A DNA stretch of 64,000 nt. Source: Zoogloeaceae bacterium (GTDB taxonomy: Bacteria > Pseudomonadota > Gammaproteobacteria > Burkholderiales > Rhodocyclaceae). The position numbers and the translations under genes were made by a program. Under the pieces are notes generated by a model. That model was given only the letters and a program-made list of their open reading frames with translations, had not been told where the DNA came from and searched no databases. Positions 18,054 to 27,900 of the stretch are shown here, piece after piece. Each line of letters begins with the position of its first letter. The stretch's first letter is position 1. Location: positions 310,001 through 374,000 of the forward strand of contig JACKLY010000001.1 in assembly GCA_024235655.1 (NCBI GenBank), read 5' to 3'.

Positions 18054-18862
18054 AAATTACGTTTCTCGGTGGTGGCAACATGGCCACTGCATTGATTGGC
18101 GGTCTGCTGGGCAAGGGCTTTGCGGCCGACGACCTGGCGGTGATCGAGTTGAACGAAGATGGCCGTCGCCATCTGGAAACACGCTATGGCGTGCGCACGC
18201 ATGCTGCCCCGGATGCAGCAGCCATGGCCTGTGATGTGATCGTTCTGGCCGTCAAGCCTCAGCAAATGAAAACTGCCATGGTGCCCTTGGTGCCGATGCT
18301 TTCCTCGCAGATCGTGGTTAGCATTGCTGCCGGTTTGCGGCTGGATGACATGTCGCGCTGGCTGGGCGGGTATCGCCGTTTGGTGCGCACCATGCCGAAT
18401 ACGCCGGCACTGATCGGTGCCGGAATCACCGGATTGTGTGCGCTGCCAGAGGTGGATGACAGTGGCCGGGCAAATGCCGAGAGAATCCTGCAGGCGGTAG
18501 GCAGTACGGTCTGGATTGATGATGAAGCACGCATGGATGCGGTGACTGCCGTTTCCGGCAGCGGCCCGGCCTATGTTTTCATGTTCATCGAAGCCTTGCA
18601 GCAGGCGGGGGAAGCGCTGGGTTTCACTCCGGAGCAAGCCCGGCAACTGGCCATCGAAACAACCCTGGGGGCGGCCCGCCTCGCTGCACAGTCGGAAGAG
18701 CCGGCAGCAATCTTGCGTGAGCGCGTGACTTCCAAAGGGGGCACGACGGAAGCCGCGTTGCAGACCATGGCCCAGCGGGAAGTGCTGCAAGGAATCGTGG
18801 CCGGGGTATTTGCGGCCAATGCCAGAGGCCGCGAGCTGGGCGAACAACTCGGTCAGGACTGA
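18050..18862 (+). CDS. proC: Pyrroline-5-carboxylate reductase
   Basis: ProC reduces pyrroline-5-carboxylate to proline with NAD(P)H. 270 aa from the ATG overlapping yggS; Rossmann start ITFLGGGNMATALIGGL, the middle VRTMPNTPALIGAG, and the C-terminal family signature running from AVSGSGPAYVF through VTSKGGTTEAAL. The reading frame extends upstream inside yggS but the ATG at 18050 starts exactly at the family N-terminus. Part of the yggS-proC-yggT-yggU unit. Confidence 0.97.
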   Translation: MKITFLGGGNMATALIGGLLGKGFAADDLAVIELNEDGRRHLETRYGVRTHAAPDAAAMACDVIVLAVKPQQMKTAMVPLVPMLSSQIVVSIAAGLRLDDMSRWLGGYRRLVRTMPNTPALIGAGITGLCALPEVDDSGRANAERILQAVGSTVWIDDEARMDAVTAVSGSGPAYVFMFIEALQQAGEALGFTPEQARQLAIETTLGAARLAAQSEEPAAILRERVTSKGGTTEAALQTMAQREVLQGIVAGVFAANARGRELGEQLGQD

Positions 18863-18889
18863 CCCGACAATCATTCAGGAGGCAACAAC

Positions 18890-19426
18890 GTGCAGGCCAT
18901 TTTCTTTTTGCTCGACACCCTGTTGGGGTTTTTCACGCTGCTTCTGCTGGCGCGATTCTTCATGCAACTCAACCGGGTTTCCTTTGCCAACCAGCTCGGA
19001 CATTTTGTTGTTCAGCTGACCGACTGGCTGGTGAAGCCGGTACGACGTTTCGTTCCCGGCCTGTTCGGCCTTGATCTGGCCTGCCTGCTGCCGGCCTGGT
19101 GGATCCAGTGCCTGTTTCTTGTCGCCATTCTGTCGATTCGTGGCCTGGGCGCGATGGAAGGACAGTCATTCGAACTGGCGATGATGATTCTCTGGCGTGG
19201 GGGCGTTGCCACAGTACGGCTGGGTGTTTACCTGTTCATTGCCTCGCTTTTCCTGCAGGCCGCACTTTCCTGGATCAACCCTCACTCACCACTGGCCTCT
19301 CCGGTGGCACAGATGAATCGCCCACTGCTGCAGCCTATCCAGCGGTTTCTGCCACTGGTGGCCAACATTGATTTGTCACCACTGGTGGCGATCGTCCTGT
19401 TGCAGGTTCTGCTGCTCCTGCTGTGA
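18890..19426 (+). CDS. yggT: YggT family membrane protein
   Basis: 178 aa, two copies of the YGGT repeat, each with two hydrophobic segments: first LLDTLLGFFTLLLLARFFMQ with WLVKPVRRFVP, second GVYLFIASLFLQAALSWINP with NRPLLQPIQRFLP. Function is not firmly known; relatives act in membrane or cytoskeletal processes and salt tolerance. The start is GTG at 18890, supported by an AGGAGG site just upstream. It overlaps yggU by 4 bp (GTGA). Confidence 0.92.
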   Translation: MQAIFFLLDTLLGFFTLLLLARFFMQLNRVSFANQLGHFVVQLTDWLVKPVRRFVPGLFGLDLACLLPAWWIQCLFLVAILSIRGLGAMEGQSFELAMMILWRGGVATVRLGVYLFIASLFLQAALSWINPHSPLASPVAQMNRPLLQPIQRFLPLVANIDLSPLVAIVLLQVLLLLL

Positions 19427-19731
19427 AGTCCTTGCCCGGCTGGCTGAGGCTGGAGGCCACTGGCGAAATCCTGCTGACATTGCATGTCCAGCCCGGCGCC
19501 AAATCCACCGAAGTTGCCGGTGAGCATGGCGATGCATTGAAAATACGGCTGGCAGCGCCGCCGGTGGACGGCAAGGCCAACGCGGCCTTGCTGGGTTTCA
19601 TTGCTGCCCGGCTGGACATTGCGAAAAGTGCCGTCATGCTGAAAAGCGGTCAGGCTTCACGGCGCAAGGTCGTGCGCTTGTCTGGTACGACCGTCGAGGT
19701 GGTCTGCCAGCGGGTGTTGGCGGATGATTAG
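19423..19731 (+). CDS. yggU: DUF167 (YggU) family protein
   Basis: 102 aa with the DUF167 pattern LTLHVQPGAKSTEVAGEHGD, KIRLAAPPVDGKANAALLGF and LKSGQASRRKVVRLSG. Small cytoplasmic alpha/beta protein of unknown function. It starts with GTG overlapping the yggT stop. Its TAG stop overlaps the TAA of the convergent pyrC-like gene by 4 bp, leaving no intergenic space. Confidence 0.93.
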   Translation: MKSLPGWLRLEATGEILLTLHVQPGAKSTEVAGEHGDALKIRLAAPPVDGKANAALLGFIAARLDIAKSAVMLKSGQASRRKVVRLSGTTVEVVCQRVLADD

Positions 19732-20993
19732 CCGGGTTGGCGCGAGAAGACGACGCGTCCTCCGACGATGGTGGTGCTGACCCTGCCCTGCATGCCGCAA
19801 CCCATGAATGGCGTGTTCTTGCCTTGGCTGACAAGCTGGCCCGGACTCAATTCCCAGATGGCCTCAGGATCAAAGATGCAGATGTCCGCGGGGGCGCCTA
19901 CAGCCAGATGACCCGCCGCACAGCCGAGAATTGCCGCTGGGTCACAGGTGATGCGCGCCAGTGCAGTACTCAGCGGCAGCTTTTCGGCAGCCGCCCATTT
20001 CAGGGTCAATGGCAGCAATAATTCAAGCGAGGTGGCACCGGCCGCGGCCTCCCCGAATGGTACCTGCTTGCCATCTTCGTCAATTGGCGTGTGATCGGAA
20101 CAGATCGCCAGCAAGCCTTCGGCAGCGGCAGCCGAGAGTGCCGCACGGTCGCGCTGCGAGCGCAATGGCGGATCAAAACGGGCGGCGCTATCGAAATAGC
20201 CGATGTCCATATCGGTCAGATGCAGGTGATGAACGCCGACATCGCAGCTGACGGCGAGGCCTTCGCTGCGTGCCCGGCGCAACATGTCGAGGCTGGCGGC
20301 TGCCGACAGGCGCGCGAAATGGACTTTGGCGCCGGTGGCACGAACCAGTTCCAGTGCCGTTGCCAGGGCCACTGTTTCAGCCGCTGCCGGTATCGCAGGC
20401 AGCCCGAGGCGCGAGGCGACCTCGCCATCATGGGCGACGCCATCATGGGCCAGATAGGCATCCTGCGGATGCAGGCGCAGCGTGAGACCGAAGGACGTGG
20501 CGTATTGCATGGCGCGCAACAGCACCAGATTGTCGGTGATCGGCACGTTGCCCTGCGAAAAGGTGACGCAGCCAGCGCGTGCCAGACTGTTGAGTTCGGT
20601 CAGGGCTTCGCCTTTCAGGCCGACCGTCAGCGCACCCAGCGGCAACACACGGGCGAGGCCGACATCGGCACAGCGGCGAACCAGCCGTTCGACCAGCCCC
20701 GGTTCATCCAGCGGCGGGCGGGTATCCGGTGGGCAGGCTACTGAGGTGACGCCGCCGGCAACCGCTGCTGCCAGCTCGCTGTCCAGATCCGGCAGGCGGG
20801 CAGCGAGGTCAACCAGTCCAGGGCAGATCACCTGTCCGCTGACATCGATGCTGCGGGCGCCAGAGAAGCCGTCCGGCGCGTTTCCGATGGCGGCAACCTG
20901 CCCGTTGGCCAGATGGAGATCGAGCTTGTCGTCGATGCCGTTTTTCGGGTCAATCAGGCGGCCGTTCCGGAGAGAGAGTTTTTCGATGCTCAT
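19728..20993 (-). CDS. pyrX: Dihydroorotase-like protein lacking the metal site (PyrX/pyrC')
   Basis: 421 aa, amidohydrolase fold related to class I dihydroorotase, encoded immediately after pyrB. The strand-1 metal motif, normally HxH after GLVDL, reads GLVDLAARLPD: both histidines are gone. The Asp of the last strand region remains in ICSDHTPID. This fits the pseudo-dihydroorotases (PyrC'/PyrX) known in Pseudomonas and relatives, which have no activity but assemble with and stabilise aspartate carbamoyltransferase. A catalytic PyrC should exist elsewhere in the genome. A TTG lies two codons earlier; the ATG at 20993 (MSIEKLSLRNG) is preferred. Confidence 0.9.
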   Translation of the reverse strand: MSIEKLSLRNGRLIDPKNGIDDKLDLHLANGQVAAIGNAPDGFSGARSIDVSGQVICPGLVDLAARLPDLDSELAAAVAGGVTSVACPPDTRPPLDEPGLVERLVRRCADVGLARVLPLGALTVGLKGEALTELNSLARAGCVTFSQGNVPITDNLVLLRAMQYATSFGLTLRLHPQDAYLAHDGVAHDGEVASRLGLPAIPAAAETVALATALELVRATGAKVHFARLSAAASLDMLRRARSEGLAVSCDVGVHHLHLTDMDIGYFDSAARFDPPLRSQRDRAALSAAAAEGLLAICSDHTPIDEDGKQVPFGEAAAGATSLELLLPLTLKWAAAEKLPLSTALARITCDPAAILGCAAGHLAVGAPADICIFDPEAIWELSPGQLVSQGKNTPFMGCGMQGRVSTTIVGGRVVFSRQPG

Positions 20994-20995
20994 GT

Positions 20996-21970
20996 TCAAT
21001 TCCCTGCCACGATGCTCAACACTGCCATGCGGACGGCGATGCCGAAGGTGACCTGCGGCAGGATGACTGCCTGGGCGCCATCGGCAACGTCAGAGTCGAT
21101 TTCGATACCCCGGTTCATCGGCCCTGGATGCATCACGATGGCATCCGGCTTGGCCAGCGCCAGTTTCCTGGTGGTCAGCCCGTAGTAACGGAAGTATTCG
21201 CGTGCCGAGGGCAGCAAGGCGCCACTCATGCGCTCGTTCTGCAGGCGCAGCATGATCACCACATCGCAGCCCCGGAGTCCCTCCTCCATGTCGTGGAAGA
21301 CACGTACGCCCAGTTTTTCCAGTTGCGTTGGCAGGAGCGTCTGTGGGCCGACGGCGCGGATCTCGCCAGCGCCGAGCGTGGCCAGTGCATGGATATCGGA
21401 ACGCGCAACCCGTGAGTGCAGGATGTCGCCGACGATGGCCACTGTCAGGTTGTGGAATTCCTTCTTGAAATGGCGAATCGTGTACATGTCCAGCAAACCC
21501 TGCGTCGGGTGTGCATGACGTCCGTCGCCGGCATTGACCACATGGATATCGCTGCGGCCGACCCGAGCCAGATGCTCGGCAATCAGGTAGGGGGCGCCGG
21601 AAGTGGCGTGGCGCACGACGAACATGTCGGCATGCATGGCGCAGAGATTGTCGATGGTGTCGAGCAAGGTTTCGCCCTTGGCCGTCGAGGAACGGTTGAT
21701 GTCGAGGTTGATGACATCGGCCGACAGGCGCTTGGCGGCAATTTCAAAGGTGGTACGCGTGCGCGTCGAATTCTCGAAAAAGAGGTTGAAGACGCTTTTC
21801 CCGCGCAGCAGGGGCACTTTCTTAACATCGCGTTCGGAGACTTCCATGAACGAAGCGGCGGTATCGAGAATATGCGTCAGTACCTCGCGCGGCAGCCCCT
21901 CGGTAGACAACAGGTGGGTCAGCTCTCCATTGGCATTGAGTTGTGGATTGCGCTGCACGGGCTTAGTCAT
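20996..21970 (-). CDS. pyrB: Aspartate carbamoyltransferase catalytic subunit
   Basis: PyrB condenses carbamoyl phosphate with aspartate, the first committed pyrimidine step. 324 aa; carbamoyl-phosphate site FENSTRTRTTFEIAAKRL, the SSTAKGETLLDT loop, HPTQGLLD, and the aspartate-binding MLRLQNERM region. This is the long pyrX-dependent class; no regulatory subunit PyrI is present. It overlaps pyrR by 8 bp and is followed after 2 bp by pyrX, so the three are one transcription unit. Confidence 0.96.
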   Translation of the reverse strand: MTKPVQRNPQLNANGELTHLLSTEGLPREVLTHILDTAASFMEVSERDVKKVPLLRGKSVFNLFFENSTRTRTTFEIAAKRLSADVINLDINRSSTAKGETLLDTIDNLCAMHADMFVVRHATSGAPYLIAEHLARVGRSDIHVVNAGDGRHAHPTQGLLDMYTIRHFKKEFHNLTVAIVGDILHSRVARSDIHALATLGAGEIRAVGPQTLLPTQLEKLGVRVFHDMEEGLRGCDVVIMLRLQNERMSGALLPSAREYFRYYGLTTRKLALAKPDAIVMHPGPMNRGIEIDSDVADGAQAVILPQVTFGIAVRMAVLSIVAGN

Positions 21971-22466
21971 TGGCCAGTCTCCAGCTCAGGCGCCCACCAT
22001 CGTCACGTGCCAGCACCAGTGTTTCTCCCTCATCCAGCGTGACATCCCAAGTGTTGTACTGGGCCGCCATCGGCAACTCGCGGCCACCACGGTCGGCCAG
22101 CACGGCCAGCTGTACATTGGCCGGGCGGCCATAGTCAAAAATCTCGTTCAGTGCGGCACGGGTCGTGCGGCCGGTATAGAGCACGTCATCGACCAGGATG
22201 ATGTGGCGCCCTTCGATATCGAAAGGAATGGCCGTGGGCTTGACCTGCGGGTGCAGGCCCTTTTCGGCAAAGTCATCCCGGTAGAAGGAAACGTCGATCA
22301 CGCCAACGTCTGCTTTCAGGGCCAGCAATTCGTGCAGACGTTCGGCAATCCAGGCGCCACCGCTGTAGATGCCGATCAGGGCGGTATCCGGTGTGATTTG
22401 CGGGCGTAGTTGTTCGGCCAGTGCCAGGCACTGTTGTTCAGCATCAGGAATCTGTGTGATGGGCAT
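21963..22466 (-). CDS. pyrR: PyrR bifunctional regulator/uracil phosphoribosyltransferase
   Basis: 167 aa from the ATG at 22466. The PRPP-binding motif IILVDDVLYTGRTTRAAL is intact. PyrR acts as uracil phosphoribosyltransferase and, in some bacteria, as an RNA-binding attenuator of pyr operons; no anti-terminator structure was identified here, so regulation by attenuation is not shown. The frame is open for 27 more codons upstream, but that stretch overlaps ruvX and lacks family similarity. The chosen start overlaps the ruvX end by 23 bp. Confidence 0.93.
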   Translation of the reverse strand: MPITQIPDAEQQCLALAEQLRPQITPDTALIGIYSGGAWIAERLHELLALKADVGVIDVSFYRDDFAEKGLHPQVKPTAIPFDIEGRHIILVDDVLYTGRTTRAALNEIFDYGRPANVQLAVLADRGGRELPMAAQYNTWDVTLDEGETLVLARDDGGRLSWRLAND

Positions 22467-22890
22467 GGTGGTGACTGTCAAAGTAGGCTTGCAGTATAAG
22501 TTGAGCGGCAACGGCATCAACATGTGACTTGGCACTTTTTGCATCATGCCCGGCCTGGCGGAGCAGCTCCTGGGCGTCGACGGAGGTCAGCCGTTCATCG
22601 GCAAAAGCGACGGGGAGTCCGAAACGGCCATGCAACTGGTTGGCAAAACGGGTGCAACGCGCGGTCATTGAATGCGGCTCACCGGCGAGGCTTGTCGGTC
22701 GACCGACCACCAGTGTGGTCGGTTGCCATTCCGTGATCAGGGCAGCAATGGCTGCAAAACGCTCGGCATTCGCGTGGGCATGGATGACGCTGATCGGGTG
22801 TGCCTGCCGCAGGGCGGTTTCCCCTACTGCAACACCAATGCGTTTTTCACCGAAGTCGAAAGCCAGCACGGTGCCGCAGGCATCAGGCAT
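22444..22890 (-). CDS. ruvX: Putative pre-16S rRNA nuclease / Holliday junction resolvase-like YqgF
   Basis: 148 aa RNase H-fold protein. The N-terminal strand LAFDFGEKRIGVAVG carries the first catalytic Asp, VVGRPTSLAGEPH the middle block, FADERLTSVDAQ the Glu, and AKSHVDAVAAQLILQ the last Asp. YqgF processes the 16S rRNA 5' end in E. coli. The ATG at 22890 overlaps the yqgE stop by 8 bp; yqgE-yqgF is a conserved pair. Confidence 0.95.
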   Translation of the reverse strand: MPDACGTVLAFDFGEKRIGVAVGETALRQAHPISVIHAHANAERFAAIAALITEWQPTTLVVGRPTSLAGEPHSMTARCTRFANQLHGRFGLPVAFADERLTSVDAQELLRQAGHDAKSAKSHVDAVAAQLILQAYFDSHHHAHHTDS

Positions 22891-23452
22891 GCCCGGCTTC
22901 CTCCGCCAGATGGGCAAAGCTGACCCCCAGCGATTCCATGGCTGCCGCAAGGCGATCCTCAAAAGGCAGTTCGAACAGGATTCTGCTGTTGGCCGGTACG
23001 CTCAGCCAGGCATTCTGGGCAAGTTCATCCTCGATCTGACCGGCTGACCAGCCGGCGTAGCCGAGGGTGACGATGATTTCATTGGGGGTGCCCTGGCTGC
23101 CGACAGACTGCAGCACATCGCGCGAACTGGTCAGACCGACATGTTCGTTCACGGCCAGCGTTGATTGCCAGTTACCGGCCGGGCGGTGCAGGACAAAGCC
23201 ACGATCGGTTTGCACCGGCCCACCGAAATAGACAGGCATGCGGTCAAAACCTTCTGCCTCAAGCGGCAGTTCGATGCGCTCGAACAGGGCCGCCAGCGTC
23301 ATGTCCAATGGCCGGTTGACGACAATGCCAAGCGCTCCCTGATCGCTGTGTTCGCAGATATAGACCAGCGTGCCCGAAAAATAGGGATCGGCCATGGCTG
23401 GCATGGCAATGAGAAATTGATCGGTAAGATTGACTGGCTGCATGCGGGCCAT
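22883..23452 (-). CDS. yqgE: YqgE/AlgH family protein
   Basis: 189 aa of the UPF0301 family: NLTDQFLIAMPAMADPYF, VYICEHSDQGALGIVVNRPL, YFGGPVQTDRGFVLH, and LGYAGWSAGQIEDELAQNAWL. Function is unresolved despite wide conservation. Of the possible starts, the ATG at 23452 (MARMQPVN) is preferred since GGTGA lies upstream; the ATG at 23443 is also possible. First gene of yqgE-ruvX-pyrR-pyrB-pyrX, divergent from the photolyase. Confidence 0.93.
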   Translation of the reverse strand: MARMQPVNLTDQFLIAMPAMADPYFSGTLVYICEHSDQGALGIVVNRPLDMTLAALFERIELPLEAEGFDRMPVYFGGPVQTDRGFVLHRPAGNWQSTLAVNEHVGLTSSRDVLQSVGSQGTPNEIIVTLGYAGWSAGQIEDELAQNAWLSVPANSRILFELPFEDRLAAAMESLGVSFAHLAEEAGHA

Positions 23453-23498
23453 TTTAATCTTCACCGGAACCCGATACAAACCTGTGAGTCAATAAACC

Positions 23499-24935
23499 AT
23501 GAAGAATGTCTCCCTGGTCTGGTTTCGCCGCGACTTGCGCGATGTCGACAATGCCGCGCTGTCTGCGGCACTGGCCGAAAGCACTGGCGTCTATTGCGTA
23601 TTCGTCTTCGACGTCACCATACTGGAGCGGCTGCCCCACCGTCTTGATCGGCGTGTTGCATTCATCCATGCCTCCCTGAAGGAACTCGATACGTCACTGC
23701 GTAAGCGTGGCGGTGGATTGATCGTGCTGCATGGCAATCCCTGCGCACTGATTCCCGCACTTGCCAGCCAATTGAACGTTGCGGCCGTTTATGCGAATCG
23801 TGATTACGAACCAGCGGCCAAGGAACGCGATGCAGCCGTCGCCGCTCACCTGAAAAAGGCCGGAATCGCATGGTACCAATGTCGGGATCAGGTCATTTTT
23901 GACGGTGATCAGGTGCTGACCCAGGCGGGGCGACCGTATTCAGTATTTACCCCTTACCGGAATGCCTGGCTCAAGCGGCTGCATGACGTGGGCGTCGAGC
24001 GCTTCGATCGGCACGACGGTCGTCTGATGCCCTCGCCGGCTGGGTATGAACTGCCGGCGATCGAAACACTTGGTTTCCAGCAGGTTGATCTGGCAGCGAA
24101 TGGCGTCTGTCCCGGAATGAGCGGCGCTGCGTCGCGGTTTCAGGATTTCATCGGCCGCCTGCCGCAGTACCATGAAGCGCGCGATTTTCCAGCGATCAGA
24201 GGCGTTTCCTACCTGTCCGTGCATTTGCGCTTCGGCACCATTTCCGTACGCCAGCTGGTCGCGCATGCGCTGCAGGTGGGTGGAGAAGGCGGCATGACCT
24301 GGTTGTCGGAACTGGTCTGGCGTGATTTCTATTTCATGATTCTGGATCGGTTCCCGCATGTGGTCGATCAGTCCTTCCGCTCCGAATTCGATGCACTGGT
24401 CTGGGATGAGTGGCCGGAGGGATTGCAGGCATGGCAGGCAGGCCGTACTGGCTATCCGCTGGTTGATGCGGCGATGCGGCAACTGGAGCACAGTGGCTAC
24501 ATGCATAACCGCTTGCGCATGGTCACGGCATCGTTCCTGACCAAGGATCTGGGGATTGACTGGCGGGCCGGCGAACGCTGGTTTGCCGACAAGTTGCTTG
24601 ATTATGATCTGGCGGCAAACAATGGCGGCTGGCAATGGGCTGCATCCACTGGGTGTGATGCACAGCCCTGGTTCCGGATTTTCAACCCGGTCAGGCAATC
24701 GGAAAAATTCGATCCGCAAGGCCGCTTCATTCGGCGTTACATCCCCGAGCTTGCAGCCGTTCCGGATAAGTGGATTCATGCCCCATGGCGTATGCCGGAG
24801 AGCGACCAGGTTTCGTGCGGGGTGCGGATCGGACGGGATTATCCGGCGCCGCTCGTCGAACATGACGAGGCCCGGCGCCGTACCCTGGCACGCTACGAAG
24901 CGGCAAAGGCCCGATTCAAGGGCGATACCGCCTAG
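23499..24935 (+). CDS. phrB: Deoxyribodipyrimidine photolyase
   Basis: 478 aa class I CPD photolyase, repairing UV-induced cyclobutane pyrimidine dimers with blue light. An N-terminal antenna-binding domain (SLVWFRRDLRDVDNAAL) precedes the FAD domain, which shows MTWLSELVWRDFYFMIL, YPLVDAAMRQL, MHNRLRMVTASFLTKDL and NNGGWQWAASTGCDAQPW, the last typical of true photolyases. The ATG at 23499 lies 46 bp from the divergent yqgE start. The stop shares CTAG with the convergent chpA stop. Confidence 0.95.
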   Translation: MKNVSLVWFRRDLRDVDNAALSAALAESTGVYCVFVFDVTILERLPHRLDRRVAFIHASLKELDTSLRKRGGGLIVLHGNPCALIPALASQLNVAAVYANRDYEPAAKERDAAVAAHLKKAGIAWYQCRDQVIFDGDQVLTQAGRPYSVFTPYRNAWLKRLHDVGVERFDRHDGRLMPSPAGYELPAIETLGFQQVDLAANGVCPGMSGAASRFQDFIGRLPQYHEARDFPAIRGVSYLSVHLRFGTISVRQLVAHALQVGGEGGMTWLSELVWRDFYFMILDRFPHVVDQSFRSEFDALVWDEWPEGLQAWQAGRTGYPLVDAAMRQLEHSGYMHNRLRMVTASFLTKDLGIDWRAGERWFADKLLDYDLAANNGGWQWAASTGCDAQPWFRIFNPVRQSEKFDPQGRFIRRYIPELAAVPDKWIHAPWRMPESDQVSCGVRIGRDYPAPLVEHDEARRRTLARYEAAKARFKGDTA

Positions 24936-27900
24936 TGCAGCTTCTTGGCACGGGTGTATTCATCAACCAGTTGCAGAAGTTCATCTTCCTGGTAAGGCTT
25001 GCCAAGGTAGTTGTTGACCCCGATCTCAAAGGCGTAATTGCGGTGCTTGTCAGCCGTACGCGAAGTAATCATGATGATCGGCACGTGCTTGAGCTTGTTG
25101 TCAGCACGGACATTCCGGGTCAGGTCGAAGCCATCCATGCGCGGCATTTCGATATCGACCAGAAGCACATCCGGAATGATGTCCAGCATCTGCTCCAGTG
25201 CATCGACACCATCCTTCGCGGTCAGCACCTGATAGCCTTCCCGGGCAAGCAGACGGCCGGTGATCTTGCGCACGGTCAGTGAGTCATCGACGATCATGAC
25301 GGTCGGCAGCGTCGAGATGTTGCTCTCGGGCGCTGCCGCATGCAGCGGCGTGTTCCCTGCCATGGTTTCGGCAATATGCAGCGCCCGAGTACGCGACGCA
25401 AGTGCCACCGGGTTGAGAATCAGGACGACCTGACCGTCTCCCAGCACGGTGGCGCCGTCGATACCGACGACGCGGGAAAGCTGTTGACCGATGTTCTTGA
25501 CGACGATTTCTCGGTTGCCCTTCAGTTCATCCACCTGTACGGCAATGCGTTGCTGGCCAGAGCGCAGCAGCAGCACCCAGTACTGGCGACGGGCTTCCGG
25601 CAGGGCGGTTTCATCACCGAGCAGATGGGGCAGGAAGCGATAGGGATACTTGTTGCCCAGCCATTCGGCTTCGCCCGCTTCGCGGATACGGGCCAGGAAA
25701 GCTTCCTTGAGTTCCAGTACCTGTTCGATCATCGGCGACGGGATGGCGTAGGCATGCGTGCCTGCCCGGACCAGCAGAGCCTGTGTAACCGCCAGTGTCA
25801 GCGGAATGTACAGGCGGAAGGTGGTGCCTTTGCCGGCAACCGAGTTGACTTCGATGCGGCCGCCCAGCTCGCCGACTTCCGTCTTGACCACGTCCATGCC
25901 GATACCCCGGCCGGCGATCTGGTTGACCTCGCTGGCCGTGGAAAAACCGGGGGTAAAGATCAGCTTGATCAGGCGACCTTCATTGGCTTCCTCGTCTTCA
26001 GCGAGCAGGCCGGCTTCGATGCCGCGTGCACGAATCCGCTCGAAATTCAGGCCGGCGCCATCGTCGGCCATGGTCAGGATGATTTCGTTGCCTTCCTGGG
26101 CCAGTGTCAATGTGACTTCACCGATTTCCGTCTTGCCATGATCAAGACGGGTATTGCGGTCTTCCAGGCCATGCGCGACGGCATTACGCAACAAGTGCTC
26201 CAACGGCGCCCCGATCTTGTCCAGCACGGAGCGGTCAAGTTCTACCTGCCCGCCGCGGATTTCAAGGTTGGCGCGCTTGCCGATTTCCTTTGCCGTCTGC
26301 CGGACGATGCGGTACAGACGCTCGGCCTGGCTGGAGAACGGCACCATGCGGATGGCCATCAGTTCCTGTTGCAACTGACGGTTCATGCGCGCCTGCGCGA
26401 GGATGGCGGCGTTGGCATCGTCATGGTTCTTGAGCAGGTTCTGCTGCACGGTGGCCACGTCGTTGACCGACTCGGCCATCATCCGCGTCAATTCCTGGAA
26501 GCGGGTGAAGCGGTCGAATTCGAGCGGGTCGAATCCGGCGTGTTTTTCATCGGTCTGCGCAATGCGCGACTGCATCTGCGATTCAGCCTGGATCTCAATG
26601 TCACGCAGCTGCCGGCGCAGCCTGATCACGTTTTCCGTCAGGTCAAGCAGGGAGCTTTTCAGGCCGATCATCTCGCCTTCGATACGTGCGCGGGCGATGG
26701 AAAGCTCACCCGCCTCGTTGACCAGCTGGTCAACAAGATCGGCACGAACACGCAGTGTCGCACGCTGGACCGCAGCTTCTTCCGTTCCTTCTGCAGCAAG
26801 CTCACTATCGTCGGCCTGAACCACGGCACTGGCCCGGGGTTCATCATCAGGTGCTGCAGCGCCCGGTTCACTTTCCTCGGTTTCAGGCGCGGGGGCCGTA
26901 TCGACGGTTTCGCCCTGCTGCATGCGTTCGAGAATCTGGGCAACGCTGTCAAGCGTGAACTCGATCTCGTCGATCAGCTCAGGCGTGGCGCTTCCTGCCT
27001 TTGCTGCCTGTTCAACACGGGCTTCAATGGCATGGGTGATTTCCCCGAGCATCATGGCGCCTGCCATGCGCGCGCTACCCTTCAGCGTGTGGAAGAGCCG
27101 GTGCAGGGAGCGGGCGATTTCACCATCGGCCGGGTTGGCACGCCAGTTCCGGAGATTCTCGTTGATCGATTCGGTCAGCTCATCTGCTTCTTCAAGGAAG
27201 ATGGGCAGCAACTGCTCGTCCAGCTCATCCTTGACGTTAGGCAGGTCAGCAAGAATCGAAGGAACAGCGACCCCAGGCGCTGCCGGTAGCTGGTCGGGTA
27301 TTGCTTCCAAGCCCTGTTCGGTATCGTCTGTCTGCTCGGTGGTTTGTGCCGGCAATGGGTATACCTGGTCAAGCGCTTCCACCAAGTGGGGTGCCGCTTG
27401 TGGTTTCCGCATGCCGGCCACCCGGTGCACCATGTCTTCCAGGGCGGTGATTGTCTGCCGCAATACCTCAATGGCGCTGATGCTGTCGGCCTTGTCGGTT
27501 GTCTCTCGGCGCAACAGGGCATGTTCCAGAGAAGCGCCCAGCCGGTTGATGTCGGCCAGGCCGACCGTGCCAGAAATGCCGGCCAGCGTGTGTGCAGCGC
27601 GGGCCATCTGGCGGCCGGTGGGCTGTGTCGGGTCGTCAGCCAGGGTGACAAATTCGCTACGCAGGGTGGTCAGATGGCTGCGCGCCTCTTCGAGGAAGAT
27701 GTCATAGAGCGTGGGCGAGATGCTCAGCTGCAGTACTTCGTCATCCGCCGGCAGGTCTTCTGGCGGGCTAATTTCGATCGCCGCGACTGCAGGTTCTTCC
27801 CTTGCTTCTGTTTCATCGTCGCTGGCTTCGACAGCCGGTGTATCTGGCTCGGCAATAATGACAGGCTCAACAGCTTCGACCTCAGCCTCGGCTTCGGCTT

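Noticed and set aside
25340..27289. Plus-strand open frame of about 649 codons
   Set aside because: Antisense to chpA, where kinase, CheW and receiver motifs are unambiguous.
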